This document shows positions 47,839 through 56,513 of a DNA stretch of 64,000 nt, piece after piece. The stretch is taken from the NCBI GenBank assembly GCA_039810085.1, contig JBDHWG010000002.1:124001-188000 (forward strand), in the 5' to 3' direction. Numbering within the stretch: the stretch's first letter is position 1; each line of letters opens with the position of its first letter. A program made the position numbers and the translations under genes. The stretch comes from JBDHWG01 sp039810085. Lineage in GTDB: Bacteria > Chloroflexota > Anaerolineae > Epilineales > JAHCIE01. The notes below the pieces were generated by a model that saw only the letters and a list, made by a program, of their open reading frames with translations, had not been told where the DNA came from and did no database searches.

Positions 47839-50010
47839 ATGACTTGGACCTTATTGGTCATCGTCCTACTCTCCAGTCTCGTCGCCATCGCTTTTGCCTG
47901 GTATCTGGCGCGGGACGTACTGGGGCGGGAGAGCGGCACCTCGCAGATGCAAGAGGTGTCGGGTGTCATCTATGAAGGCGCTGTGGCCTTCATGCGTCGC
48001 CAGTACAGCACTATCGGCATCCTCGCCGTCGTTACTTCGGTCGTCATCGGCGTCCTCATTGGTCTCCTGGGCCGCTACATTGAGGTCCAGGGTATCACGC
48101 CCCTGCAGATCGGGTTGATGACCGGCATCGCCTTCCTGGTCGGCGCGGCCCTGTCCGCCACGTCCGGCATCATCGGCATGTGGGTCTCGGTAAGGTCCAA
48201 CGTCAAAGTCGCCGCCGCCGCCCGCAACGGCGTCAGCCAGGCGTTGACGGTTGCTCTGCGCGCGGGCGCCGTCTCCGGCTTCCTCGTCGTCGCTCTCAGC
48301 TTGCTCGGCGTCGCCGTCATGTTCGCCCTCTACGGTCTGTGGTACGGCGCTCCGAACTGGGAGCAGGGCGCGCCTTACCTGATCGTCGGCCTGGGCTTCG
48401 GCGCGAGCTTCGTTGCCCTCTTCGCCCAATTGGGCGGCGGTATCTACACCAAGGCGGCTGACGTGGGCGCGGACCTGGTAGGTAAGGTCGAGCAGGGCAT
48501 CCCCGAAGATGACCCGCGCAACCCGGCCGTCGTCGCCGACCTCGTGGGCGACAACGTTGGTGACTGCGCCGGCCGTGGCGCCGACCTGTTCGAGTCCACC
48601 GTCGCCGAGAACATCGGCGCGATGATCCTGGGTAGTTTCCTGGCTATCGCCACCAAGAACGTCGCCTGGATCCTGTTCCCCCTCGTCGTCCGCTCCTTCG
48701 GTATCTTCGCCTCAATAGCCGGCGTGCTCACGGCGCGCATGCGCAACAACACCGAAGACCCGATGAGCGCCCTCAATCGCGGCTACTTCGTCGCTCTAGG
48801 GATCTCGGTCGTGGGCCTGCTGGTCTCCTGCATCTGGCTCATGGGCGGCGCCGCCTGGCCGTGGTACTTTGCCTGTGGCCTCGTCGGCATTGTCAACTCG
48901 GTGGTCTTCGTCTACATCACCCAATACTATACCTCGGGTAGCTACCGGCCTGTGAAGGTCATCGCCGACGCTTCGCTGACCGGCCCTGCCACCAACATCA
49001 TCGCCGGCCTCGCTATCGGCATGGAGAGCACCGGCTTCCCCGTCGTCGCCATCTCCATCGCTCTGCTCGCTTCGGCGGGCCTGGGCGCGCTGGCGGCCCC
49101 GGCGGTGGGCGTCCCCACGGCGGTCGCCGCCATCTACGGCACGGCTGTTGCCACGATGGGCATGCTGATGACCGCCGCCTACGTGCTGGCGATGGACACC
49201 TTCGGTCCCATCGCCGACAACGCGGGCGGTATCGTCGAGATGAGCGACGCTCCGCCCGAGGTCCGCGAAGGCACCGACGCCCTCGACTCGGCGGGCAACA
49301 CCACCAAGGCGCTGACCAAGGGCTACGCCATCGGCTCCGCCGCTCTCGCCGCCTTCCTGCTCTTCCAGGCGTACATTGATAAGGTTCGGCTGGCGCAGGA
49401 AATGAACGGTGTCCCGGCCAACCAGCTCTTCAGCGGTGTGGACCTGGGCAAGGTTCCCGTGTTCGTCGGCGGCCTCGCCGGCGCTACCCTGGTCTTCGTC
49501 TTCTCCAGCTTCGCCATCCGCGCCGTCGGCCGCGCTGCCGAGCAGATGATCGCCGAAGTGCGCAAGCAGTTCCGCGAGCACCCCGGCATCATGCAGGGCA
49601 CCGAGCGCCCTGACTACAGCAAGGCCGTGGACATCAGCACCCGCGCCGCCCTCCGCCAGATGATCGCCCCTGGCGCTCTTGCCATCGGCGTCCCCATCCT
49701 TGTCGGCGTCCTCCTCAAGTATGAGGCCACTGCTGCGCTCCTTATGATCGGTACCATGGCGGGCATCCTCATGGCGACGTCGATGAACAACGGCGGCGGC
49801 GCGTGGGACAACGCCAAGAAGTTCATCGAAGCCGGCAAGATGATGGGTCCGGATGGCAAGCCGTACAAGAAGAGCAGCGAGCCGCACGCCGCCGCCGTCG
49901 TCGGCGATACCGTCGGCGACCCGTACAAGGACACGGCCGGCCCGTCGCTCCACGTGCTCATCAAGCTCCTGGCGACGCTGACGCTCGTGCTCGCGCCCCT
50001 CTTCCTCTAA
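47839..50010 (+). CDS. hppA: Membrane-bound proton-pumping pyrophosphatase, K+-independent type
   Basis: 723 residues with about 16 helices; CGGAGGA before the ATG. The catalytic loop ADVGADLVGKVEQGIPEDDP is intact, as is PAVVADLVGDNVGDCAGRGA and the late DNAKKFIEAG region. The subclass motif reads GNTTKALTKGYAIGSAAL. A Lys at this place (Ala in K+-dependent enzymes) marks K+-independent H+ pumps (established family knowledge). It couples PPi hydrolysis to proton export. It lies near the soluble pyrophosphatase, so the cell can either waste or conserve PPi energy. Confidence 0.97.
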   Translation: MTWTLLVIVLLSSLVAIAFAWYLARDVLGRESGTSQMQEVSGVIYEGAVAFMRRQYSTIGILAVVTSVVIGVLIGLLGRYIEVQGITPLQIGLMTGIAFLVGAALSATSGIIGMWVSVRSNVKVAAAARNGVSQALTVALRAGAVSGFLVVALSLLGVAVMFALYGLWYGAPNWEQGAPYLIVGLGFGASFVALFAQLGGGIYTKAADVGADLVGKVEQGIPEDDPRNPAVVADLVGDNVGDCAGRGADLFESTVAENIGAMILGSFLAIATKNVAWILFPLVVRSFGIFASIAGVLTARMRNNTEDPMSALNRGYFVALGISVVGLLVSCIWLMGGAAWPWYFACGLVGIVNSVVFVYITQYYTSGSYRPVKVIADASLTGPATNIIAGLAIGMESTGFPVVAISIALLASAGLGALAAPAVGVPTAVAAIYGTAVATMGMLMTAAYVLAMDTFGPIADNAGGIVEMSDAPPEVREGTDALDSAGNTTKALTKGYAIGSAALAAFLLFQAYIDKVRLAQEMNGVPANQLFSGVDLGKVPVFVGGLAGATLVFVFSSFAIRAVGRAAEQMIAEVRKQFREHPGIMQGTERPDYSKAVDISTRAALRQMIAPGALAIGVPILVGVLLKYEATAALLMIGTMAGILMATSMNNGGGAWDNAKKFIEAGKMMGPDGKPYKKSSEPHAAAVVGDTVGDPYKDTAGPSLHVLIKLLATLTLVLAPLFL

Positions 50011-50045
50011 CACTCTCGCTGCGCGCGTTACCGTTCAAGACCACC

Positions 50046-50070
50046 AGGCCGCCGGATAGACCGGCGGCCT
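50046..50070 (+). terminator. Intrinsic terminator of hppA
   Basis: AGGCCGCCGG (50046-50055), loop ATAGA, CCGGCGGCCT (50061-50070), then GTGTCTTTCC. Confidence 0.85.
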
Positions 50071-50087
50071 GTGTCTTTCCACGAGAG

Positions 50088-50195
50088 TCATTGTGAGCAC
50101 AGCGAAGCAATCTCCCGACGGGTGATAGGCATGCTCTAGCCGCTTAGACCGTCTGTTGCAAGAGCGAGGGATTGCTTCGCTCACGCTCGCAATGA
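50088..50195. repeat. Long palindromic intergenic repeat, CATTGCGAGCG family
   Basis: The left arm TCATTGTGAGCACAGCGAAG plus CAATCTC pairs imperfectly with the right arm GGGATTGCTTCGCTCACGCT plus CGCAATGA. The centre (50115-50167) contains GCTCTAGCCGCTTAGACC. The same architecture recurs at 56335-56480. It is probably a non-autonomous mobile or extragenic palindrome. Confidence 0.8.
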
Positions 50196-50243
50196 CCTTG
50201 TGCCTCGTCGTGTCGTGACCGAGATAGATCCATGGAGTTTGCC

Positions 50244-51245
50244 ATGCCTCTTCCCCGCTTCTGTCCCCAATGCGCCACGCCCCTGGAGACACGCCACCAG
50301 GATGGCCGCGCTCGCCCGGTCTGCCCGGCCTGCGGCTGGGTCTACTATGCGCAACGCAAGGTGTGTGTCGGGGCCGTTGTCGTCCAGAGCGATGAAGTTC
50401 TGCTGCTGCGCCGCGCCCACGCGCCCTACGCAAGCGCCTGGGGCCTCCCCGCCGGTTATGTCGAGATCGACGAGACACCCGCCGAAGCCGCAGTACGGGA
50501 GACGCGGGAAGAAACGGGCCTCGCCGTTGCCGTCGGGCCGCTGCTCGGCGTCTACCCGTTCGACGATGACCCGCGCGGCGCAGGTTTGCTCCTTGTGTAC
50601 CTGGCACGCCTCATAAGCGGCGACTTGCGCATGGGCGATGAGGGCGAGGCGCGCTGGACGCCCCTGGACGCCCTCCCCGCCAATCTCGTCGGCGCGGGGC
50701 AGTCGGACGCCTTGCGCGCCTGGCAACAAGCGGCCCGCGCTGGCGGCGGCGATGTGCGCTCCTGCGCCCGCTGCGGTACGCCCACCGAGATGCTGGAGCG
50801 CTATGGGCGGCTGCGGCCGGTATGCCCCGCCTGCGGCCTGGTCCACTTCCGCGAGCCGAAGACGACCGGCGGCGTGATTGTCGAGGACAACGGGCGCATC
50901 CTGCTCGCGCGGCGGACGCAGAATCCGGGGCGCGGCCTGTGGTACATCCCGTCGGGCTACGCCGACTGGGACGAGCGCGTGGACGACGCGGCGGTGCGCG
51001 AGTTGGCCGAGGAGACAGGGCTAGAGGTCGAGCTGACGGGTCTGTTTGGCGTCTTCCCTTTTGGGGATGCGCAAACCGGCTGCGGCACGATGGTGCTGTA
51101 CCGGGGGCGCGTCGTGGGCGGGGGGCTTGTCGCTGGCGACGACACCGACGAGGTAGGCTTCTTTGCGCCCGACGCCCTGCCCCCCATCGCCTTCGACTCC
51201 AACCAGGCCGCCCTCGCCCAGTGGCTCAAAGAACGCAGAGATTAA
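50244..51245 (+). CDS. Tandem zinc-ribbon/Nudix protein (two complete units)
   Basis: 333 residues from the ATG at 50244, with GGAG seven bases upstream. Two units follow each other. Unit 1 has ribbon CPQCATPLETRHQDGRARPV plus CPACG and Nudix box GYVEIDETPAEAAVRETREE plus TGL. Unit 2 has ribbon CARCGTPTEMLERYGRLRPV plus CPACG and box GYADWDERVDDAAVRELAEE plus TGL. Both boxes keep all catalytic glutamates. Each unit alone resembles small zinc-ribbon NUDIX hydrolases acting on ADP-ribose, NADH or nucleoside diphosphate derivatives. The duplication suggests a built-in dimer or two substrate specificities. Confidence 0.92.
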   Translation: MPLPRFCPQCATPLETRHQDGRARPVCPACGWVYYAQRKVCVGAVVVQSDEVLLLRRAHAPYASAWGLPAGYVEIDETPAEAAVRETREETGLAVAVGPLLGVYPFDDDPRGAGLLLVYLARLISGDLRMGDEGEARWTPLDALPANLVGAGQSDALRAWQQAARAGGGDVRSCARCGTPTEMLERYGRLRPVCPACGLVHFREPKTTGGVIVEDNGRILLARRTQNPGRGLWYIPSGYADWDERVDDAAVRELAEETGLEVELTGLFGVFPFGDAQTGCGTMVLYRGRVVGGGLVAGDDTDEVGFFAPDALPPIAFDSNQAALAQWLKERRD

Positions 51246-51255
51246 GAGATATCAA

Positions 51256-51320
51256 CCACGGAATACACAGAACACACGGAAAAGACTTTATCCATTCCGT
51301 GTGTTCTGTGTATTCCGTGG
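51256..51320. repeat. 26-bp perfect inverted repeat, CCACGGAATACACAG family
   Basis: The left arm 51256-51281 and the right arm 51295-51320 are perfect complements around a 13-base loop. Fragments with the same words occur at 51351-51366 (TGTGTTCCGTGGTT) and 26858-26877 (CCACGGAAGGCACAGAAT). It may also act as the terminator between the convergent Nudix and SDR genes. Confidence 0.85.
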
Positions 51321-51371
51321 TAGACCTCTTCGTCTTGGTTACGTGTCTTCAGTGTGTTCCGTGGTTCAAAC

Positions 51372-52145
51372 CTACCACGCGGTCCAGCCGCCGTCTACCA
51401 TCAGCACTGCGCCGGTGACGAGGTTTGAGGCGGGCGAGGCGAGAAAGACAACCGCGCCGACGACATCCTCCGGCTCGCCGATGCGCCCCTGTGGCGTGCG
51501 GTCGACCACGAGGTCGTGGAACCACGGGTCGTCGAACATGGGCTTGGTAAGCGGCGTCAGGATGAACGACGGGCCGATGGCGTTGACGTTGATGTTGTGC
51601 TTCGCCCACTCCACGGCCAGCACGCGCGTCAGGTTCGCCAGCCCCGCCTTGGCCGAGCAGTACGCAGCGCGGTAGTAGAAGCCGACCTGGCCCATGATGG
51701 ACGTGATGTTAATGATGCGTCCGCCGCCGCCGCGCTCGATCATGTGCCTGCCGACGGCCTGGGCCATGAAGAACGCCCCCTTGAGGTCGGTGTCCAGGAC
51801 GCGGTCCCAGTCGGCCTCGGTCACGTCCACCGCCCACTTGGGTACGTTCAGGCCGGCGTTGTTGACGAGGATGTCGATCCTTCCCCACTCGCCGATGACG
51901 CGCTCGACTAGGGCGCGGATGCTGTCCATGCTCGTCACGTCGAGGGTCGCCGTCATCGCCCGCTTCCCCTGGGCCTGCACAAGCTGTGCCGTCGCCTCGG
52001 CCGCGCTTTCCTTCCCTGGCAGCTCGGTAATGACCACGTCCGCTCCGTAGGCGGCGAGCGCCTCGGCGAACGCCTGCCCCAGCCCGCTCCCCGCCCCCGT
52101 CACCAGCGCCACCTGCCCATCCATCCGAAACGACGGTATCGCCAT
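51372..52145 (-). CDS. Short-chain dehydrogenase/reductase (SDR)
   Basis: 257 residues from the ATG at 52145 (GGAGGGTGAA). It has cofactor motif TGAGSGLGQAFAEALAAYGA, DILVNNAGLNVPKW, and active site Tyr-x3-Lys in YRAAYCSAKAGLANL, with IINITSIMGQ before it. ELPG after the second strand suggests NAD(H) preference. It resembles gluconate 5-dehydrogenase and other sugar- or polyol-acting SDRs, but the substrate is not determined. It is probably co-transcribed with nothing else. Confidence 0.93.
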   Translation of the reverse strand: MAIPSFRMDGQVALVTGAGSGLGQAFAEALAAYGADVVITELPGKESAAEATAQLVQAQGKRAMTATLDVTSMDSIRALVERVIGEWGRIDILVNNAGLNVPKWAVDVTEADWDRVLDTDLKGAFFMAQAVGRHMIERGGGGRIINITSIMGQVGFYYRAAYCSAKAGLANLTRVLAVEWAKHNINVNAIGPSFILTPLTKPMFDDPWFHDLVVDRTPQGRIGEPEDVVGAVVFLASPASNLVTGAVLMVDGGWTAW

Positions 52146-52292
52146 TTCACCCTCCGAGTGTGATATCCGGCGCGGCGTCAGCCCGCCCGCTGGCCCGTCC
52201 AGTATATCACACGGGCGGGGCCTGTCAATACAGAAATAGAGTGGATGGCAGGTTGACTGCGCCGCCATCCACTCTGGTCCCCACCCCGTGTC

Positions 52293-52544
52293 TTACGCGC
52301 CTTCCTGCACCTCCGTAATCTCATCCGCCACTAGGCCGTGCGCCTCGCGGTGCACCGCCTCCGCCGCCTCCTTGCTCGGCGCTTCCACCAGACAGAACAC
52401 CTTGCCGCTGGCCTCGTCGAACCAGTACTTTAGGTACTTGACGCCATGCTTCTCTTGCACTTCGAGGTCGCGCTGGTGCGCGCCCTCGACCGCCTCCGCC
52501 GTCAGCCCTTCGACGTGATGGTGAACGTCCATGTAGAGTGGCAT
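52293..52544 (-). CDS. DUF4242 family small protein
   Basis: 83 residues. MPLYMDVHHHVEGLTAEAVE, HQRDLEVQEKHGVKYLKYWF, DEASGKVFCLVEAPSKEAAE and VHREAHGLVADEITEV match DUF4242 end to end. A solved member (SCO4226 of Streptomyces) is a nickel-binding ferredoxin-like dimer. The His cluster near the N-terminus fits metal binding. Its function in cells is unknown. Confidence 0.93.
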   Translation of the reverse strand: MPLYMDVHHHVEGLTAEAVEGAHQRDLEVQEKHGVKYLKYWFDEASGKVFCLVEAPSKEAAEAVHREAHGLVADEITEVQEGA

Positions 52545-52628
52545 AGTCTGTCTGTCTCCTTCTGCGATGTATAAGTAGCGAGGGACAACGTCGTCCCGTC
52601 GCCAACCGATAGCTGAGTTTCAGTTCGC

Positions 52629-53129
52629 TTAGTACGGGCCGGTCCGCCGCACTTCGTCCCGCGACGGCGGCATCAGGGCAGCGGCGGTGATGGTCGCTTC
52701 ATGTGCTCGCACCATATACTCTGTGGCTTGCTCCGCTTTGGCCTGCCAGTCCGCCTGCGTCAGCGCGGGCGAAGCATCCATCGTATTCAGTTCCAGCAGC
52801 CGCTGCATGCTCCGCTCGTACGCTCGGGTGTTGGGTGAGACACTGAGCGAGGGAGCAGCCGCCTCGTTGAGGTCCCGCAGCCGTTGCATGCTCTGCTCGT
52901 AGGTGTGTGCATTGGGCCGGGGACTGATGGCTGGCGCCGCTACTTCAGCGGGAGCGACGACTGCCTGGGGAGTGTGGGCTTGAGCGCGCAGCGAGCCGAG
53001 GATGGCGACACAGACGCCTACGAGAACCAGGAGTGGTATCAGAGCCGCCGCGCGGCGGCGCAGCCAGTTGTCGCTCGTCCTCGGAGTGGTCATGGGGTCG
53101 TGTTCCTGCGCCGTGTCTGTCGGTTGCAT
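52629..53129 (-). CDS. Membrane-anchored hypothetical protein with two internal repeats
   Basis: 166 residues from the ATG at 53129 (AGGAGGATCC). The short cytoplasmic N-terminus ends in basic RRRAAA, then comes one membrane helix (LIPLLVLVGVCVAILGSL), and the rest is outside. Two repeats of about 28 residues follow: NAHTYEQSMQRLRDLNEAAA and NTRAYERSMQRLLELNTMDA, both amphipathic helices. No family is recognised. It is divergent from the large XRE-AAA regulator gene, with 214 bases between, so the two may be co-regulated. Confidence 0.65.
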   Translation of the reverse strand: MQPTDTAQEHDPMTTPRTSDNWLRRRAAALIPLLVLVGVCVAILGSLRAQAHTPQAVVAPAEVAAPAISPRPNAHTYEQSMQRLRDLNEAAAPSLSVSPNTRAYERSMQRLLELNTMDASPALTQADWQAKAEQATEYMVRAHEATITAAALMPPSRDEVRRTGPY

Positions 53130-53264
53130 CGGATCCTCCTTGTGTTTTGTGTCTCATCTTGTTGGAACCAGTGTACCGCCACACAGCGCGAGTCCTGGAC
53201 ACGCCCGGGACACAAAAGGGACACAGCTTCGACGACGGATACCCATTCAACTTGTGTCTGTTTA

Positions 53265-53273
53265 TGCTATAAT
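53265..53273 (+). promoter_or_regulatory. Extended -10 promoter of the XRE-AAA-TPR gene
   Basis: TGCTATAAT, with no clear -35 box. It is 71 bases before the ATG. It is identical over 13 bases to the ppa promoter. Confidence 0.6.
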
Positions 53274-53343
53274 GGTGTCCTCGAAAGCACCGCCTGGCGA
53301 AGCAAAGCGCGATGGTCGGCGCCACCTATCGTGAGGTTGCTGC

Positions 53344-56325
53344 ATGCAAACCGATCTATCCTTCGCGGCCTGGTTGAAGAGGAAGCGGCGGGAGCAGGGC
53401 CTCACCCAGGAGACCCTCGCCGGTTTGTCCGGCTGCTCGACCACTTATCTCAAGAAGATTGAGGCGGGCCAGCGCCAGCCGACCCGCCAAGTCGTCGAGG
53501 CGCTGCTGGACGCCCTGCAGGTGCCGACGGAAGCACGCTCCACGTATATCGCGATGGCTTTCGCGATGCCTGGGTCCACCTCAATGACGGCTGCGGCCAA
53601 CACTCCCATGCCCCTGTCTTCGCTGATGGCGGGCCAAAGTGAACTCGTCGGTCGGCGACGCGAGCTAGAGCAGTTGCGTCAGGAGTGGGCCAGGGTCAAG
53701 GAGGGCCGAACGCGTATCGCGCTGTTATCCGGTGAGCCGGGGATTGGCAAGACGCGGCTCGCCCAGGAGCTTATCGCTGCTGTGGCTCGAAAAGGCGCCG
53801 CTATTCTCCGTGGCGGCTGCTACGAGTACGAGGCCACGACACCCTATCTGCCCTTCGTCGAGGCCCTACGCGCCTACGTTCACGCTCAGCCCACTGTTGT
53901 CTTGCGTCAGCGCCTCGGCCCCACAGCGCCGGAGATCGCTCGCCTCGCCCCCGAGCTTGACGCCAAGATCGGCCCTCTGCCCCCCAACCCCGTCCTTGCC
54001 CCGGACGACGAGCGCCTGCGCCTGTTCGACAACGTCGCCCGCTTCCTCGCCTCGCTCGCCGGTCACGACGGCCTACTCCTCTTCCTCGACGACCTGCACT
54101 GGGCCGATGGGGCGACGATTGCGCTCCTGCGTTACCTCTTGCGCAACTTACCCGTCGAGCGCATTCTGGTGCTCGTCACATACCGTGACGACGAAATGGG
54201 ACGCAGCCACCCCCTCGCCAACGCTCTTGTCGCCTGGCAGCACGACCGCATCGCCACGCGCCTGCCCTTGAGCCGGCTGAGTGGCGAAGAGACGGCGGCC
54301 CTCCTGGCGACGCTGTTTCACCAAGAGACCGTCTCTAACGAGTTCGCCGAGGCGATCTTCCAGGAAACCGAGGGCAACCCGTTCTTCACCGAGGAAGTTG
54401 TGAAGTCTTTGATTGAGGCGGGGCAGATCTACCGTGAGGGTGAGGGATGGGGACGCAGAGATGTGGCCGAGCTAGCGATTCCGCAGAGCATCAAGGAAGT
54501 CATCGGGCGGCGGCTCAATCGCCTCAGCAAGCCGTGCGCCGACATGCTTCAAGCCGCCGCCGCCCTGGGCAAGACCTTTGCCTTCAATGAGCTAGCGGCA
54601 GTATCGCTGTTGGACGAAGAGGCTCTGCTCGACGGACTGGATGAAGCCGGCGCTGCACAGCTTATCCGGGAGGATGGCTCTGATGCGTTCACCTTCACCC
54701 ACGACAAAATCCGCGAGACGCTGTTGAAGGCTCTGAATCCTGTTCGGCTGCGGCGGCTGCACCAGCGCATTGGTGAGGGATTGGAACGGCTCTACGCCGC
54801 CCAACTCGATGCCCACGCGGCGGGGCTGGCGTATCACTTCTTCGCGAGCCGCGATTGGCTGCGCGGCCTGGCCTACGCGCGGCAGGCGGCCGAGAACGCC
54901 GAAAGCGTGTTCGCCCATGACGAGGCGATCCAATATCTGACAATGGCTCGCCAATGCGCGCTAGAGATAGAAGACCGAGATGCGGAAGCGGCGGTCGCCG
55001 AGCAGCTCGGCGACATCTATGCCCTGCGCGGTCCCGCGACGTCGGCCGTAGAGCATTACACGACCGCCCTCAACATGACGCAATCGGCTTCAAGACGCGC
55101 CGTGCTCACAGCACGCATCGGCGCCGTCTACACGGAGATCGGCGATATGCGCGGCGAAGCGTTCTTCGAGGAAGCTGTACGAGAGCTTGACCCCAGGACG
55201 CAACCGCTCGATCTGGCGCGCGGGCTGGCGTACCTGGGGCGGTTCCAGCATTACCGTGGCCGACTGCGGCGAGCCATCGAGCTGCTCGACCAGGCGTACG
55301 TGATCGCCGAGCCTCTCAACGACCCGTATACACTGCTCACCATATTCTCGTACCTTGCCGGCGCCTACGAACACCTGGTCCTCCACCAAGAGAGCATGGC
55401 ATGGGCGCGCCGCAGCATTCGTCTGGGCCAGGATCATGATTATCCACTCGCCACCCAGATGGGTCTAACCTATCTCTCCTCGAACTCGTTGATCAGGGGC
55501 GAATGGCAGGCTGCCCAGGACTATATAACGCAGGAACGAGACTTGGCGCAGAAGGTCGGGGGGCACGGCTCGTGGGACTGGACGACGTACTACTATGCGT
55601 GGAGACAACATTCCCTGGGAGACCTTTCCGAAGCAGAGATCAGCGCTCGCAACGCCTACGACACAGCGCGTCAGGCCGGTGACGTGCGTGGCGCTGCCAT
55701 CTTCGGCGCACGCCGCGCCCAGATTGAGAGCGACATGGGTCTCGACGACAGTGCGCGCGCTGATCTGAACGAAGCACTGGCAACCGCAACTGGTTCCGGC
55801 AATATCCTGATGAACTGCTCGGCGCGGTGGGCTGCGGCGTACTACCACGTCCAGTGTGAGGAGTGGTCAGCAGCTGCGACCATTCTCGATGAGGCGGTTA
55901 CGCTGCTAGTAGAAACGGATCACCGCCTGGGTCCGTTGCAGTTCGGCCCCACCCACGCCGAAGCGTATTTGGGGCTTGGGGAAGTCGCCGAGGCGGCGCG
56001 GCTCAACGACGAACATCTCGCCCTGGCGCGCGGGGCCGGGTCGCGCTACTTCGAAGCTCTCTCTCTACGCGTCGAGGGGCAGATTCGCGCTGCGCAGGGG
56101 CGGTTCGACGAGGCAGAGGCTGCCTTCGCCGCCGCCATCGCCATTCTGGAGCCGAGCGGCGCGCGCCTCGAATTAGGCCGCGCCTTCTACCATCGCGCCC
56201 GCATGCGCCACGACCTCGGCCGCGCCGACGACGCCCGCGCCGACGCCATCCGCGCTCGCGACCTCTTCGCCGCCTGCGGCGCTCCCCGCGACCTGCGCCG
56301 CGCCGAAACCCTGCTCGCAACGTAG
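53344..56325 (+). CDS. Large XRE / AAA-ATPase / TPR signal-transduction protein
   Basis: 993 residues. Residues 5-62 are an XRE helix-turn-helix (WLKRKRREQGLTQETLAGLS, TTYLKKIEAGQRQPTRQVVE). The AAA/STAND ATPase follows, with Walker A LLSGEPGIGKTRLAQEL (about 133-150) and Walker B LLLFLDDLHWADGATIALL (about 242-260). The remaining 500 residues are helical TPR repeats (for example EAEISARNAYDTARQAGDVR, ALSLRVEGQIRAAQGRFDEA). The design is that of MalT/SARP-like STAND regulators, but with the DNA-binding domain at the N-terminus. An inducer binding the TPR region would trigger ATP-driven assembly. The target genes are unknown; the divergent membrane protein gene is a candidate. Confidence 0.92.
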   Translation: MQTDLSFAAWLKRKRREQGLTQETLAGLSGCSTTYLKKIEAGQRQPTRQVVEALLDALQVPTEARSTYIAMAFAMPGSTSMTAAANTPMPLSSLMAGQSELVGRRRELEQLRQEWARVKEGRTRIALLSGEPGIGKTRLAQELIAAVARKGAAILRGGCYEYEATTPYLPFVEALRAYVHAQPTVVLRQRLGPTAPEIARLAPELDAKIGPLPPNPVLAPDDERLRLFDNVARFLASLAGHDGLLLFLDDLHWADGATIALLRYLLRNLPVERILVLVTYRDDEMGRSHPLANALVAWQHDRIATRLPLSRLSGEETAALLATLFHQETVSNEFAEAIFQETEGNPFFTEEVVKSLIEAGQIYREGEGWGRRDVAELAIPQSIKEVIGRRLNRLSKPCADMLQAAAALGKTFAFNELAAVSLLDEEALLDGLDEAGAAQLIREDGSDAFTFTHDKIRETLLKALNPVRLRRLHQRIGEGLERLYAAQLDAHAAGLAYHFFASRDWLRGLAYARQAAENAESVFAHDEAIQYLTMARQCALEIEDRDAEAAVAEQLGDIYALRGPATSAVEHYTTALNMTQSASRRAVLTARIGAVYTEIGDMRGEAFFEEAVRELDPRTQPLDLARGLAYLGRFQHYRGRLRRAIELLDQAYVIAEPLNDPYTLLTIFSYLAGAYEHLVLHQESMAWARRSIRLGQDHDYPLATQMGLTYLSSNSLIRGEWQAAQDYITQERDLAQKVGGHGSWDWTTYYYAWRQHSLGDLSEAEISARNAYDTARQAGDVRGAAIFGARRAQIESDMGLDDSARADLNEALATATGSGNILMNCSARWAAAYYHVQCEEWSAAATILDEAVTLLVETDHRLGPLQFGPTHAEAYLGLGEVAEAARLNDEHLALARGAGSRYFEALSLRVEGQIRAAQGRFDEAEAAFAAAIAILEPSGARLELGRAFYHRARMRHDLGRADDARADAIRARDLFAACGAPRDLRRAETLLAT

Positions 56326-56334
56326 ACGGCGGTG

Positions 56335-56480
56335 TCATCGCGAGGAGGACGGCCGGGGTGTGGGGGCGGAGTACCGCCCCGCCGACGAAGCGATCCCGCG
56401 GTTGGCGACACCAACCTGTCGTGGGTCTAGACCATCTTTTGGGCCAGCGGGGGATTGCTTCGCCCCGCTCGCAATGACAG
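56335..56480. repeat. Long palindromic intergenic repeat, second large copy
   Basis: The left arm begins TCATCGCGAGGAGG and continues through GACGAAGCGATCCCGCG to 56400. The right arm (56449-56480) reads GGGGGATTGCTTCGCCCCGC then TCGCAATGACAG. GGTCTAGACCATC is at the centre. It shares arms and centre with 50088-50195. It fills the 188-base gap between the XRE-AAA gene and lutC. Confidence 0.75.
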
Positions 56481-56513
56481 CTTGAGGGTCTCGCAACGAC
56501 AGGGAATTCGGTC

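Noticed and set aside
48796..50013. Minus-strand 405-codon open frame antisense to hppA
   Set aside because: Its His/Asp/Gly-rich composition is an antisense artefact of a GC-rich gene; hppA is unambiguous.
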